Assembly (NCBI GenBank): GCA_001270045.2
Contig: DF970671.1
Location: forward strand, 5,001 to 57,739
Reading direction: 5' to 3'
DNA from: Bacteroidales bacterium 6E
Lineage (GTDB): Bacteria > Bacteroidota > Bacteroidia > Bacteroidales > Prolixibacteraceae
Length of the DNA stretch: 52,739 nt
Shown here: in pieces, positions 38,002 through 46,302 of the stretch
Layout: each line of letters starts with the position of its first letter
Numbering within the stretch: position 1 is the first letter of the stretch
Made by a program: the position numbers and the translations under genes
Notes under the pieces: model-generated
The model's input: the letters and a program-made list of their open reading frames with translations, nothing else
Databases searched by the model: none
Told to the model about the DNA's origin: nothing

Positions 38002-38910
38002 ATGAGCAAGAGAATTGTCGCGTTTGGTGAACTTGTCTGGGATTTATTCCCCGACGACCAGAAAATCGGGGGAGCTCCGGTTAATCTGGTTTTCAGGGTG
38101 AACGCTATGGGTGATGAGGGGTTTTTATTATCCCGTATCGGCGAAGACCAACTTGGACATGATGCACTCGCCGAACTTGCAAAACTGAAAATTTCTGACT
38201 CTAATGTCCAGGTGGATCCTATTTTTCCTACAGGGACTGCCCATATCAGGATTGGTAGCGAGGGAAGACCTGATTATGTAATCGAACCTGACATGGCATT
38301 CGATCATATCGAATTTACGGCAGAGGCACTGAAGCTCGTCAGAAGTGCTGATTGTCTGGTTTATGGTACCCTCGTTCAACGATATGGGATTTCAAAAAAT
38401 ACACTCAGGGAGTTACTCAAGGAGTCCCCTGCCCCGGTTAAGTATCTGGATTTAAAACTTCGAAAAAATTGCTTCAACCGCCCGATTCTTGAAAGTAGTC
38501 TTGAAGCTGCCAATATTTTGAGGGTAAAAGAAAATGAGCTTTTTACACTCAAAAGTGAACTTGGCCTTTTTGAATTTGAAACCAGGGCACTCGCCCAAGA
38601 GGTTATCAATGAATATAATATCGATATTGTCCTCGTGACTAAAAGTAAATCAGGAGCCTGTGCCGTTTGCAATGATGGCTCTTATTTCGAAGATCCGGGG
38701 TATAAAATCGACATAGTGGATACTGTTGGTTCGGGATCTGCTTTCTCTGCCGCTTTTCTTCATGTATATCTCGAGAACAGGAATGTTGAAGAGGCTCTGA
38801 ATTTTGCGAATGCCGCAGGCGCAGCCGTGGCTGCCACGCATGGAGCCACATCTTATATATCAAAACGACAAATTACTGAATTGATGCGAAGTGGTGAACG
38901 CCGTAAATAG
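38002..38910 (+). CDS. PfkB-family carbohydrate kinase with altered catalytic motif
   Basis: The 302-residue protein starts best at ATG 38002 (MSKRIVAFGELVWDLFP); a longer frame adds 14 unlike residues. The substrate-side motif GGAPVNLVFRVNAMG and overall length match fructokinase-like PfkB members. The C-terminal signature, normally DTxGAGD, reads DTVGSGSAF: the catalytic-base aspartate position is Ser246. This suggests lost or altered kinase activity. It is followed by Gfo/Idh and isomerase-like genes (35- and 23-base gaps), so the three probably form a sugar or sugar-acid module. Confidence 0.8.
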   Translation: MSKRIVAFGELVWDLFPDDQKIGGAPVNLVFRVNAMGDEGFLLSRIGEDQLGHDALAELAKLKISDSNVQVDPIFPTGTAHIRIGSEGRPDYVIEPDMAFDHIEFTAEALKLVRSADCLVYGTLVQRYGISKNTLRELLKESPAPVKYLDLKLRKNCFNRPILESSLEAANILRVKENELFTLKSELGLFEFETRALAQEVINEYNIDIVLVTKSKSGACAVCNDGSYFEDPGYKIDIVDTVGSGSAFSAAFLHVYLENRNVEEALNFANAAGAAVAATHGATSYISKRQITELMRSGERRK

Positions 38911-38945
38911 TTATATTTAAGGGTTCAACTAATCTGCTTTGCATA

Positions 38946-40268
38946 ATGAAAACTAATCGTAGGAATTTTATTCGTTCCACTTCCTTGGCTGCAGCCTCAC
39001 TAGGAGTGGTGGGTCCCTTTTCCAATACTGTTTTCGCAGGTACTCCTTCCGATCAGTTAAATGTTGCCTTGATCGGGGTCAGGAATATGGGTTTCGGTAT
39101 TCTGGAACGTCATCTTGAAAAAGGAAATGTCAATTGTGTTGGTTTATGTGATATTGATGCGAGCCTGCTTGAAAAAAGGGCTTCTGATGTCCAGAAATCT
39201 TTTGGACAGAAACCTGCAATCTATAAAGATTTTCGAAAATTGCTGGAAAACAAGGATATTGATGCAGTTATTATTGGTACCCCTGACCACTGGCATTGTT
39301 TGCAAACCGTCTATGCATGTCAGGCGGGCAAGGATGTATATGTTGAAAAGCCGATGGCAAATTCAATCGCTGAATGCAACGTGATGGTGAATGCAGCACA
39401 TCGATACAACCGTATCATTCAGGTTGGTCAGCAACAACGGTCAGGTAAGCATTGGCAGGATGTAAATGCCATGATTAAAAATGGCAGGATCGGTAAACTT
39501 CGAAAAGTAAATATTTGGGGAAATTTTGATTATGGTGTTGGTCAGGCAAAGGTCCCCGACCAGCCGGTTCCCGATGGTGTCGATTTTGATATGTGGCTGG
39601 GGCCTGCGCCTGACAGAAGTTTCAATCCTGCACGATTCCATGGAAGCTGGAGAATGTTTTGGGATTATGGGGGAGGATTGGTTACTGACTGGGGGGTTCA
39701 CTTGATTGATATGGCCTTCTGGGCGAAAGACCTAAAAACCCCGCCCAAAATCACCCTTGCCTCAGGCGGCAATTATTCATTTGAAAACAATGCCCATGAA
39801 ACCTTTGATACCATGTCAGTGATATGGCAACAGGATGACTTTATCGTATCCTGGGAGCATACGGCTGGCACTCAGGGCGGGCCATGGGATAAGAATTACG
39901 GAATTGCTTTCATTGGTGATGATGCAACCTTGGTTGTGAACCGACAGGGCTACAAGATCATACCGGAATGGGACGATGCCAAAAAAGTTGGAAAGACCGA
40001 AGGAATCGAAGTTAAGATGGATGGTGAAAACCATGGGGATCATGTTGCTGATTTTATCAGTAGTGTAAAGACCAGAAATACTCCGGCATGCCCACCTGAG
40101 ATTGGAAGGGCGGTGGCAGTTGCAGCTCATGCCGCTAACATTGCGGTGCGCACGAGTGAAAACAAATTGGTTTGGGATGACAAATCTTCCTCCTTTTCAA
40201 ATTCCGAAAAGGCAAACGAAATGATCAAGCCTAAATATAGAAGCCCGTGGAATTTTCCTGAACTTTAA
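38946..40268 (+). CDS. Gfo/Idh/MocA-family oxidoreductase with Tat signal
   Basis: The 440-residue protein has an N-terminal twin-arginine signal (TNRRNFIR then a hydrophobic stretch to FAG, about residues 1-32). The NAD(P)-binding Rossmann domain follows (LNVALIGVRNMG) with the family EKP motif (VEKPMAN, catalytic-lysine region) and a C-terminal alpha/beta domain (about 160-440; GPAPDRSFNPARFHGSWRMF at about residues 219-238). Tat export folded with cofactor fits a periplasmic sugar oxidoreductase or glycosidase-like member; Bacteroidota carry many. Substrate unknown. It lies between the PfkB and TIM-barrel genes. Confidence 0.88.
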   Translation: MKTNRRNFIRSTSLAAASLGVVGPFSNTVFAGTPSDQLNVALIGVRNMGFGILERHLEKGNVNCVGLCDIDASLLEKRASDVQKSFGQKPAIYKDFRKLLENKDIDAVIIGTPDHWHCLQTVYACQAGKDVYVEKPMANSIAECNVMVNAAHRYNRIIQVGQQQRSGKHWQDVNAMIKNGRIGKLRKVNIWGNFDYGVGQAKVPDQPVPDGVDFDMWLGPAPDRSFNPARFHGSWRMFWDYGGGLVTDWGVHLIDMAFWAKDLKTPPKITLASGGNYSFENNAHETFDTMSVIWQQDDFIVSWEHTAGTQGGPWDKNYGIAFIGDDATLVVNRQGYKIIPEWDDAKKVGKTEGIEVKMDGENHGDHVADFISSVKTRNTPACPPEIGRAVAVAAHAANIAVRTSENKLVWDDKSSSFSNSEKANEMIKPKYRSPWNFPEL

Positions 40269-40291
40269 TCACTTACTAAAATCGAATCAAC

Positions 40292-41149
40292 ATGAATGCG
40301 ATAAACCGACGTCACTTTATCAGGCAGTCTGCCCTGGCCTCAATCTCCATTGCGGCAGCACCAACCCTGTTTGCAGGCATTCCAGGTGATAGAGCGCCTG
40401 CCCTGGGATTTATTTCCGGGATAGTCAATAATTTTTTGCAGGAAGATTGGAAGGGTACACTTTCATCACTGGCCGCCATGGGTTATACCGAGTTGGAAGG
40501 TGGCTGGAACCTTGGGAAGTCACCAAAAGAAATGCTGGACTTTTGTGCCGGAATCGGAATAAGGCCTGTGGCAGGGGGTATGGGATTACAACAGTTACTC
40601 GAAGGCACGGCCACACATATTGAGACTGCCAGGCGTTACAAAAACGATTATCTGGTTTGCTATTGGCCTTGGCTCGACGGGGCAGACAACATAACCGCTG
40701 ACCAGTGCAGGAAGTCGGCAGAAACCCTGAATCAGTTGGGTAGAATGTGTCAGGATGCCGGGTTAAAGTTCTGTTGGCATAATCATGACAAAGAATTTCT
40801 GAAAGACACAGGAGAAGGTTTGCCTTTTGATCTGTTGATGAAATGGACAGATCCTCAATTGGTTTCAGTTGAGCTGGATTTATACTGGGTCAGGAAAGGA
40901 GGCGGAGATCCACTCACGGTCCTGAAAAATTATGCCGGACGTTATTCAATTCTTCATCTTAAAGACATGAATAACGAAAAGGAAATGGATTTTGCCTGTC
41001 CGGGAGAGGGAGTGATCGATTTCGCACCGCTGCTTCGGGAGGCAATCGACCAGGGCATACAACATTATATGGTGGAAAGGGATGGAGAAGTCAATGGACT
41101 GAATTGTTTGCAAAACAGCTACAGGTATTTAAGGGAACTTTCACTTTAG
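40292..41149 (+). CDS. Sugar phosphate isomerase/epimerase-like TIM barrel with Tat signal
   Basis: The 285-residue protein has a twin-arginine signal (INRRHFIRQSALAS, to FAG at about residue 29) and a xylose-isomerase-like AP-endonuclease-2 TIM barrel. Likely metal ligands lie in WHNHDKEF, VELDLYWVRKGG and ILHLKDMN, the usual His/Glu/Asp set. It follows the Gfo/Idh gene by 23 bases, and the two share Tat export, so they probably act on the same periplasmic sugar. Exact reaction cannot be read. Confidence 0.85.
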   Translation: MNAINRRHFIRQSALASISIAAAPTLFAGIPGDRAPALGFISGIVNNFLQEDWKGTLSSLAAMGYTELEGGWNLGKSPKEMLDFCAGIGIRPVAGGMGLQQLLEGTATHIETARRYKNDYLVCYWPWLDGADNITADQCRKSAETLNQLGRMCQDAGLKFCWHNHDKEFLKDTGEGLPFDLLMKWTDPQLVSVELDLYWVRKGGGDPLTVLKNYAGRYSILHLKDMNNEKEMDFACPGEGVIDFAPLLREAIDQGIQHYMVERDGEVNGLNCLQNSYRYLRELSL

Positions 41150-41219
41150 ATAACTGCACTTTTCATAAATGCAGGCAGAGACAGTTTTCGAAAAACATAC
41201 AATTTTTGGTAACCTGAAA

Positions 41220-41259
41220 CATAGGAATTCAGTTTAATATATAAAACTGAATTCCTATG
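41220..41259. repeat. Perfect 16-bp inverted repeat overlapping the DUF1338 start codon
   Basis: Arms 41220-41235 and 41244-41259 are perfectly complementary with an 8-base AT loop; each arm contains GAATTC. The last three bases of the right arm are the ATG of the downstream gene, so an RNA hairpin would bury the start codon and the ribosome-binding region. No T run follows on either strand, arguing against a terminator. Confidence 0.85.
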
Positions 41260-42183
41260 AAAACGACTTCCACAAAATTGTTGAAGCAGCTGACGGAGAA
41301 CTTGTGGCTCCAATACCTGCGAAGGGTTCCCTATGCACGCAGTTATTCGGATATGGTCGAGTCCAAGGGAGGCCGTGTTGTTCATGATCATATAGCTTTC
41401 AGGACATTTAATACGCATACCGGTGAGCAACCGCCTGGCATAAAGGCAATTGGACATATTCTGGAAATGCTCAATTACAGAAAGGCCGGAAAATACAAAT
41501 TTCCAAAGATGCAAGTCACGGCCGTACATTATGAACATCCCGACCCTTTGCTTCCGCGGATTTTTGTGAGCCAGCTCGAGGTTGAAGAACTGCCAGATTG
41601 GGCACGCAATATCATAAATCAGAAAGTTTTTGAATCACCTTATATTATATCTGATCAGGCCATTGAATTGTTGAATGTAATCGAAGCACAAGGGAAGATT
41701 AACGAAGAAGCCGCTGAAATCCTTGTAGAGGAATTGAGCGGATATTTCAGACGGCCCTGGAAGCTTCCTCAAAGAGATGATTTGCTTCAGATAAATGATT
41801 TGTCACAATATGCCGCATGGGTTTTGCTTCATGGAAATTCCGTGAATCATTTTGCTGCTTCCATTAACCTGCAAAATGTGCCTGAATGGCCAGATCTGGA
41901 AACCACTTGCAGGGCCCTGGCTTCAGCCAAAATCCCGATGAAGGAGGAAATTGAAGGAGAAAAGGGTAGTATATTAAGGCAATCGGCCACTCAGGCAGTG
42001 AAGGAGATTTTTCGTTTAAAAAGCGAGGATGGTACCATAGTTGATACCGAATGGACCTACGCTTACTATGAATTCACGGAAAGGGGATATGTTATCAGTG
42101 ATTCGGGTGAGAGCTTATTCTCCGGGTTTCTTACTGATCAGGCAACCCACCTGTTCAAAATGACTGAAACCCGTGACAATTAG
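41257..42183 (+). CDS. DUF1338 / HglS-type VOC-fold dioxygenase-like protein
   Basis: The 308-residue protein matches the DUF1338 family, whose characterised members (HglS/YdcJ) are Fe(II)-dependent 2-oxoadipate dioxygenase/decarboxylases in lysine catabolism. The N-terminal metal histidine is in HDHIAFRTF (about residues 43-51) with the characteristic RT pair; FVSQLEVEEL and the later VNHFAASIN supply further conserved positions. It is shorter than the ~460-residue proteobacterial HglS, so substrate may differ. The next in-frame Met is about residue 36, inside the conserved region, so ATG 41257 is the only sensible start, despite lying in a hairpin. Confidence 0.78.
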   Translation: MKTTSTKLLKQLTENLWLQYLRRVPYARSYSDMVESKGGRVVHDHIAFRTFNTHTGEQPPGIKAIGHILEMLNYRKAGKYKFPKMQVTAVHYEHPDPLLPRIFVSQLEVEELPDWARNIINQKVFESPYIISDQAIELLNVIEAQGKINEEAAEILVEELSGYFRRPWKLPQRDDLLQINDLSQYAAWVLLHGNSVNHFAASINLQNVPEWPDLETTCRALASAKIPMKEEIEGEKGSILRQSATQAVKEIFRLKSEDGTIVDTEWTYAYYEFTERGYVISDSGESLFSGFLTDQATHLFKMTETRDN

Positions 42184-42198
42184 CTGCCTGCATTTTTT

Positions 42199-43446
42199 TC
42201 AGGTGATAACTGTTTTGCCTTTGGCTTGTTTGGGAAATACTTCCAGCCAGGCTCCAAAATGATTATTGTATGCGAATTCTGTCAAGGGGATAAATCCTGA
42301 AAGTATTTTACCGGATTTATCGCATAATGTGTGATGTGGATTTTGTTCCGCAATCCAGGAGGCAAAAGATTTCTCCCTTCCTTGCCATGTCCTGAATATG
42401 CCAAAGGACGATGGATAAATGTATTTCTCGATACCCATGCATATATGTCCCATGGTGAAACGCCAGTTGATTTCCAGACATGGATTAATTCTAAGATTGC
42501 CTGCATGATCCCTGAAAATGAGGGTGTCAATCCCAAAGGCCCCGGAGTATAGATTATTTAATCCCGCATCGGTTAAAGCTTTGATGAGCAGTCCGGGCAG
42601 TTCTGCGATAGACCAATCGATGAATTCTTTTTCTTCTCTAGGTGTTTCGTCAGGGAATCCCCTTAGATAATTACCCTTATATTGACCTCTGTTGTCGGTG
42701 AAAAATCTTGAAATGCCTGTGAATGAGATCTTTCCATGAACTGAATTGTAAAGAAATGCGAGGTCTTGCACTTTTTCAAGAAGTGGTTCCGCCATAATGT
42801 ATCCCTGAGATTTCAGGGCGCCAGTTATCTGTTGTCTGATAGATAGATGTATGGGTATTTCTTTTACGGCGATCAGACCTCGTCCTGAACTGCTCCAAGG
42901 GGATTTCAACATTAAGGGGCCGGTTTCAGAAGCGAACTGTTCGATCTCTACCATCGTATGGCAAATCCTTGGTGTCATATGAATGGGGATGAACTTCTCA
43001 TTTGAATGTTTATGCAATATTAGTTGCAACAACATATGTGAGGTCAGGCGACTGCGAAGTTGTTTGTCTGATTCTTTCCAGAGAAATATTTCATTTGTTA
43101 TTGCCGGATTGTTTTTGGGTTTAAGAAAGGGCGAAATCTGTCGTATAAAGGCCGGACTCCAGCCCCATGGATGAATCTCCTTTATTGTCTCCGGAGTGTT
43201 TGTAAATGAATCGAATGTCGTGTAACGGGGCTCAGTGAACCCAGCAGAAATCATGAGTCGGGACAATTCAGGTGATGGAAGTTTTTTGAGTAACACGAGA
43301 TCATCAGGTGTGGCAAGGAATCTGACAATGGTTGCCATATCCTCTTCCATGCGAGTGAGCATGGCATTTGGTTGCCAGGAAGGGCTCCCGTTGGCAACGG
43401 CAAAATCACAAGTGGGATTGAAAACGAATAGTCTTGGCAGAACCAT
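42199..43446 (-). CDS. Uncharacterised ATP-grasp-like protein
   Basis: The 415-residue protein is not one I can name. An ATP-grasp fold is suggested by Lys181 in KSPWSSSGRG (nucleotide lysine and glycine loop), an intervening MAEPLLEKVQDLAFLYN strand resembling the hinge, and LEINWRFTMGH with E325/N327/R329 at the place of the metal-binding ENxR residues. The N terminus (FVFNPTCDFAVANGSPSWQP) is Bacteroidota-like and may bind a carboxylate partner. There is no signal peptide, so it is cytosolic. It lies 5 bases after the cvpA-like gene and is probably co-transcribed. Likely a carboxylate-amine ligase, substrate unknown. Confidence 0.6.
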   Translation of the reverse strand: MVLPRLFVFNPTCDFAVANGSPSWQPNAMLTRMEEDMATIVRFLATPDDLVLLKKLPSPELSRLMISAGFTEPRYTTFDSFTNTPETIKEIHPWGWSPAFIRQISPFLKPKNNPAITNEIFLWKESDKQLRSRLTSHMLLQLILHKHSNEKFIPIHMTPRICHTMVEIEQFASETGPLMLKSPWSSSGRGLIAVKEIPIHLSIRQQITGALKSQGYIMAEPLLEKVQDLAFLYNSVHGKISFTGISRFFTDNRGQYKGNYLRGFPDETPREEKEFIDWSIAELPGLLIKALTDAGLNNLYSGAFGIDTLIFRDHAGNLRINPCLEINWRFTMGHICMGIEKYIYPSSFGIFRTWQGREKSFASWIAEQNPHHTLCDKSGKILSGFIPLTEFAYNNHFGAWLEVFPKQAKGKTVIT

Positions 43447-43451
43447 CCCGG

Positions 43452-43973
43452 CTATTGAGCATTATCTTCCTGTCTTTCTTTATTGCTATCACCCCAGAAA
43501 TCCAGAAATGGAAATACCGAGGGTGCAAAATCCTTGACGGGTTCAAACATTCTGGAATTATTTTTTGCTTCAACCGGAATCAGATGTACATCCTGGTCAA
43601 TCTTGTTGATGACAACCAGAAACACGCTTAAAATTATAATACCTTTAAGTACGCCAAATAATAAACCTGCAATCCTGTTGATGAAGTTTAGCTTAACCGC
43701 CTTTATGAGATTACTGACGATTGCACCAATAATATTGATCAGGATAATGACAAAAATGAAGATGCCAATGAAAGCCAGCATATTGACATATTTGCCATCA
43801 AGATTGAATGTTTCAGTCAGATAACTTCCAACCATTGCTGAGAATTGGATGGCAGCCCATACTCCTATGATGAGCGCCACCAGTCCTGCGAGTTCCTCAA
43901 TAAAACCGTTTTTAAATCCGTTTATCGCGGACAACAGAAGAAGTATAAGGAGAATGATATCCAGATAATTCAT
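43452..43973 (-). CDS. CvpA-family membrane protein
   Basis: The 173-residue protein has four membrane helices, a GFKNGFIEELAGLVALIIGVWAA segment (about residues 19-41) that is the CvpA signature, and a short hydrophilic C terminus. CvpA proteins are linked to colicin V export and envelope stress; the molecular role is unsettled. Upstream of the ATP-grasp gene by 5 bases, divergent from the GH3 gene. Confidence 0.88.
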   Translation of the reverse strand: MNYLDIILLILLLLSAINGFKNGFIEELAGLVALIIGVWAAIQFSAMVGSYLTETFNLDGKYVNMLAFIGIFIFVIILINIIGAIVSNLIKAVKLNFINRIAGLLFGVLKGIIILSVFLVVINKIDQDVHLIPVEAKNNSRMFEPVKDFAPSVFPFLDFWGDSNKERQEDNAQ

Positions 43974-44051
43974 AAATCGGCAAGTATGGTTATTAAGACA
44001 GGTTAAAGGTATAAAAAATATATGCCCTCATTCTTGTCCATCAAAATTTCC

Positions 44052-44059
44052 TAAATTTG
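44052..44059 (+). promoter_or_regulatory. Candidate -7 promoter box (TAAATTTG) for the GH3 gene
   Basis: TAAATTTG fits TAnnTTTG, 16 bases before the ATG, giving a leader of about 10 bases. No precise -33 TTTG is seen. Confidence 0.45.
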
Positions 44060-44075
44060 ACAAAAAATTGGTTAG

Positions 44076-45590
44076 ATGCCGCTGTTGAATTCAGTTATCA
44101 ATTGGCTAAATGTCAAAAGGATATACCAGATTGATTTGTTCTCAAAGTACCCTCATGACATCCAAAAGGAAGTGTTTTTCGAGCTCATACGAAAGGCATC
44201 GGACACAGAATGGGGTCGTAAGTACAATTATGGACGGATCAGTTCCATTGAAGAATACCAAAAACATGTTCCAATTCAGACCTATGAAGATATCAGGCCA
44301 TGGGTCGATCGTCTTAGAGATGGCGAAAAGGATATTTTATGGCCAGGTGAGGTAAAATGGTTTGCCAAGTCTTCAGGAACCACCAGCGATAAAAGCAAAT
44401 ACATTCCGGTTACTTCCGATGCACTTGAAGAGTGTCATTTCCGGGGCGGAAAAGATGTGCTGGCATTGTATGTCAGAAACAATCCCAATACAAACCTGAT
44501 TTGGGGGAAATCCCTGACACTGGGTGGAAGTACACAAATCAATAATTTCAGCAATAAGTCCTATTATGGTGACCTTTCTGCCATCCTGATAGAGAATATT
44601 CCTTTCTGGACACAGTTCATACGGACTCCTTCATCTGAAATTGCACTGATAGAAGAATTTGAGGAGAAAATTGAGAAGATCATTGAAACTTCGATTAATG
44701 AAAATGTGGTAGGTATGGCCGGAGTGCCTTCGTGGTACCTGGTATTGCTGAAAAGGGTGCTTGAAAAGACGGGGAAGAAGAATATTTTGGAGGTTTGGCC
44801 AAATCTGGAACTGTTCATTCACGGTGGCATTAATTTCCAGCCATACAGGGAACAATACAGGGAGCTTATTCCTTCACCGGATATGCATTACATGGAAACA
44901 TACAATGCATCTGAGGGTTTCTTCGCTATCCAGGATAATCCAAGCACACAGGATATGCTACTGATGCTCGACCTTGGCATATTCTATGAATTCATTCCAA
45001 TGTCGGAGTGGGGTAGTGAGAACCCGAAAGTACTTGCATTGGAAAATGTTGAGGTAGATGAAAATTACGCCATGGTCATTAGTACAAATGGTGGCCTATG
45101 GCGTTATATGATAGGAGATACCGTCAAATTCACCTCAAAATACCCATACAAAATCAAAATTACAGGACGTACCAAGCATTTTATCAATGCCTTTGGTGAA
45201 GAGGTTATTGTTGATAATGCCGATCAGGCGCTTAAGGTTGCTTGTGAGCATACAGGTGCCGTTGTTCACGAATATACGGCAGGGCCTGTATTTATGGGTA
45301 TGAATAATAAGGGAGCCCACGAATGGATTATTGAATTTGACAAGGAGCCTTCAAGTCTGGAAAAATTCACCATAAGTCTCGACAATGCACTGAAGATGCT
45401 TAATTCTGATTATGAAGCCAAAAGGCATAAGGATATTACACTTGAAATGCCGCATGTCGTCAAGGCTCCTTCAGGAACCTTCTACGAGTGGATGAAGTCG
45501 CGTGGAAAAGTTGGGGGACAAAACAAGATTCCCCGACTTTCCAATGACCGGAAATATCTTGACCAGTTACACAAAATGATCAAAGAATAA
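44076..45590 (+). CDS. GH3-family acyl-adenylate / amide synthetase
   Basis: The 504-residue protein matches the GH3 auxin-responsive family of the ANL adenylating superfamily: ATP motif I SSGTTSDKSKYIP, motif II YNASEGFFAIQ, and motif III around MVISTNGGLWRYMIGDTVKF (about residues 331-350). Plant members join amino acids to jasmonate or auxin; bacterial ones are mostly uncharacterised. The catalytic motifs look intact, so it should adenylate a carboxylic acid. The deoxynucleoside kinase gene follows after 36 bases with no terminator. Confidence 0.9.
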   Translation: MPLLNSVINWLNVKRIYQIDLFSKYPHDIQKEVFFELIRKASDTEWGRKYNYGRISSIEEYQKHVPIQTYEDIRPWVDRLRDGEKDILWPGEVKWFAKSSGTTSDKSKYIPVTSDALEECHFRGGKDVLALYVRNNPNTNLIWGKSLTLGGSTQINNFSNKSYYGDLSAILIENIPFWTQFIRTPSSEIALIEEFEEKIEKIIETSINENVVGMAGVPSWYLVLLKRVLEKTGKKNILEVWPNLELFIHGGINFQPYREQYRELIPSPDMHYMETYNASEGFFAIQDNPSTQDMLLMLDLGIFYEFIPMSEWGSENPKVLALENVEVDENYAMVISTNGGLWRYMIGDTVKFTSKYPYKIKITGRTKHFINAFGEEVIVDNADQALKVACEHTGAVVHEYTAGPVFMGMNNKGAHEWIIEFDKEPSSLEKFTISLDNALKMLNSDYEAKRHKDITLEMPHVVKAPSGTFYEWMKSRGKVGGQNKIPRLSNDRKYLDQLHKMIKE

Positions 45591-45626
45591 TTATAGCTAT
45601 ATTACAGAAACAATAAATCTCGTATT

Positions 45627-46241
45627 ATGCACATTGCAGTTGCCGGTAATATTGGGGCAGGCAAAACCACCCTCACGGAACTCCTTTCGAAACATTACGG
45701 TTGGGTCCCGAATTATGAAGATGTTGATGACAATCCATATCTCAATGATTTTTACAATGATATGCAGAGATGGTCATTTAATCTCCAGATATATTTTCTG
45801 AATTCAAGGTTTAACCAGATCCTGGAGATTCGAAAATCGGGAAAGACGATTATTCAGGACAGGACCATATATGAGGATGCGGAAATATTTGCACCCAACC
45901 TCCATGCGATGGGTCTGATGAGTACCCGTGACTTCAAAAACTATAAAACCCTGTTCGACCTGATGACCAGCCTTGTTCAGCCACCTGATCTGTTGATTTA
46001 TCTGAAAGCCTCAATACCTACATTGGTAAATCAGATTGAAAAGCGTGGAAGGGAGTACGAAAACTCCATCAGATTGGATTATTTGAGACAGCTGAACGAC
46101 CGTTATGAAACCTGGATTCGAAGTTATAAGCTTGGGAAGCTGCTTATCGTGAATGTAGATGATTTGAACTTCGCCAACAATAAGGAGGACCTGAGCAATG
46201 TCATCAATAAGGTTGATGCCCACCTTTATGGATTGTTTTAA
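45627..46241 (+). CDS. Deoxynucleoside kinase
   Basis: The 204-residue protein has the P-loop GNIGAGKTTL, the substrate region (YEDVDDNPYLNDFY), and the DRT/E signature QDRTIYEDAEIFA; the LID segment EKRGREYENSIRLDYL carries the arginines. This is the dNK/dGK/dCK fold, which phosphorylates a deoxynucleoside in salvage. Which base it prefers cannot be told. It works in the same pathway area as NupC and the PfkB nucleoside kinase nearby. A bidirectional terminator follows. Confidence 0.93.
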   Translation: MHIAVAGNIGAGKTTLTELLSKHYGWVPNYEDVDDNPYLNDFYNDMQRWSFNLQIYFLNSRFNQILEIRKSGKTIIQDRTIYEDAEIFAPNLHAMGLMSTRDFKNYKTLFDLMTSLVQPPDLLIYLKASIPTLVNQIEKRGREYENSIRLDYLRQLNDRYETWIRSYKLGKLLIVNVDDLNFANNKEDLSNVINKVDAHLYGLF

Positions 46242-46251
46242 TCAAAATTCA

Positions 46252-46302
46252 AAAAAATCTTCCCTGTTATTCTGTCTGATCAGAAGCCAGGGGAGATTTT
46301 TT
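46252..46302. terminator. Bidirectional terminator between dNK and PfkB genes
   Basis: AAAAAATCTTCCCTG pairs with CAGGGGAGATTTTTT (one G-U-type mismatch of 15) across a 21-base loop, with A/T runs on both outer sides. The right arm lies inside the last codons of the convergent PfkB gene. Confidence 0.75.
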
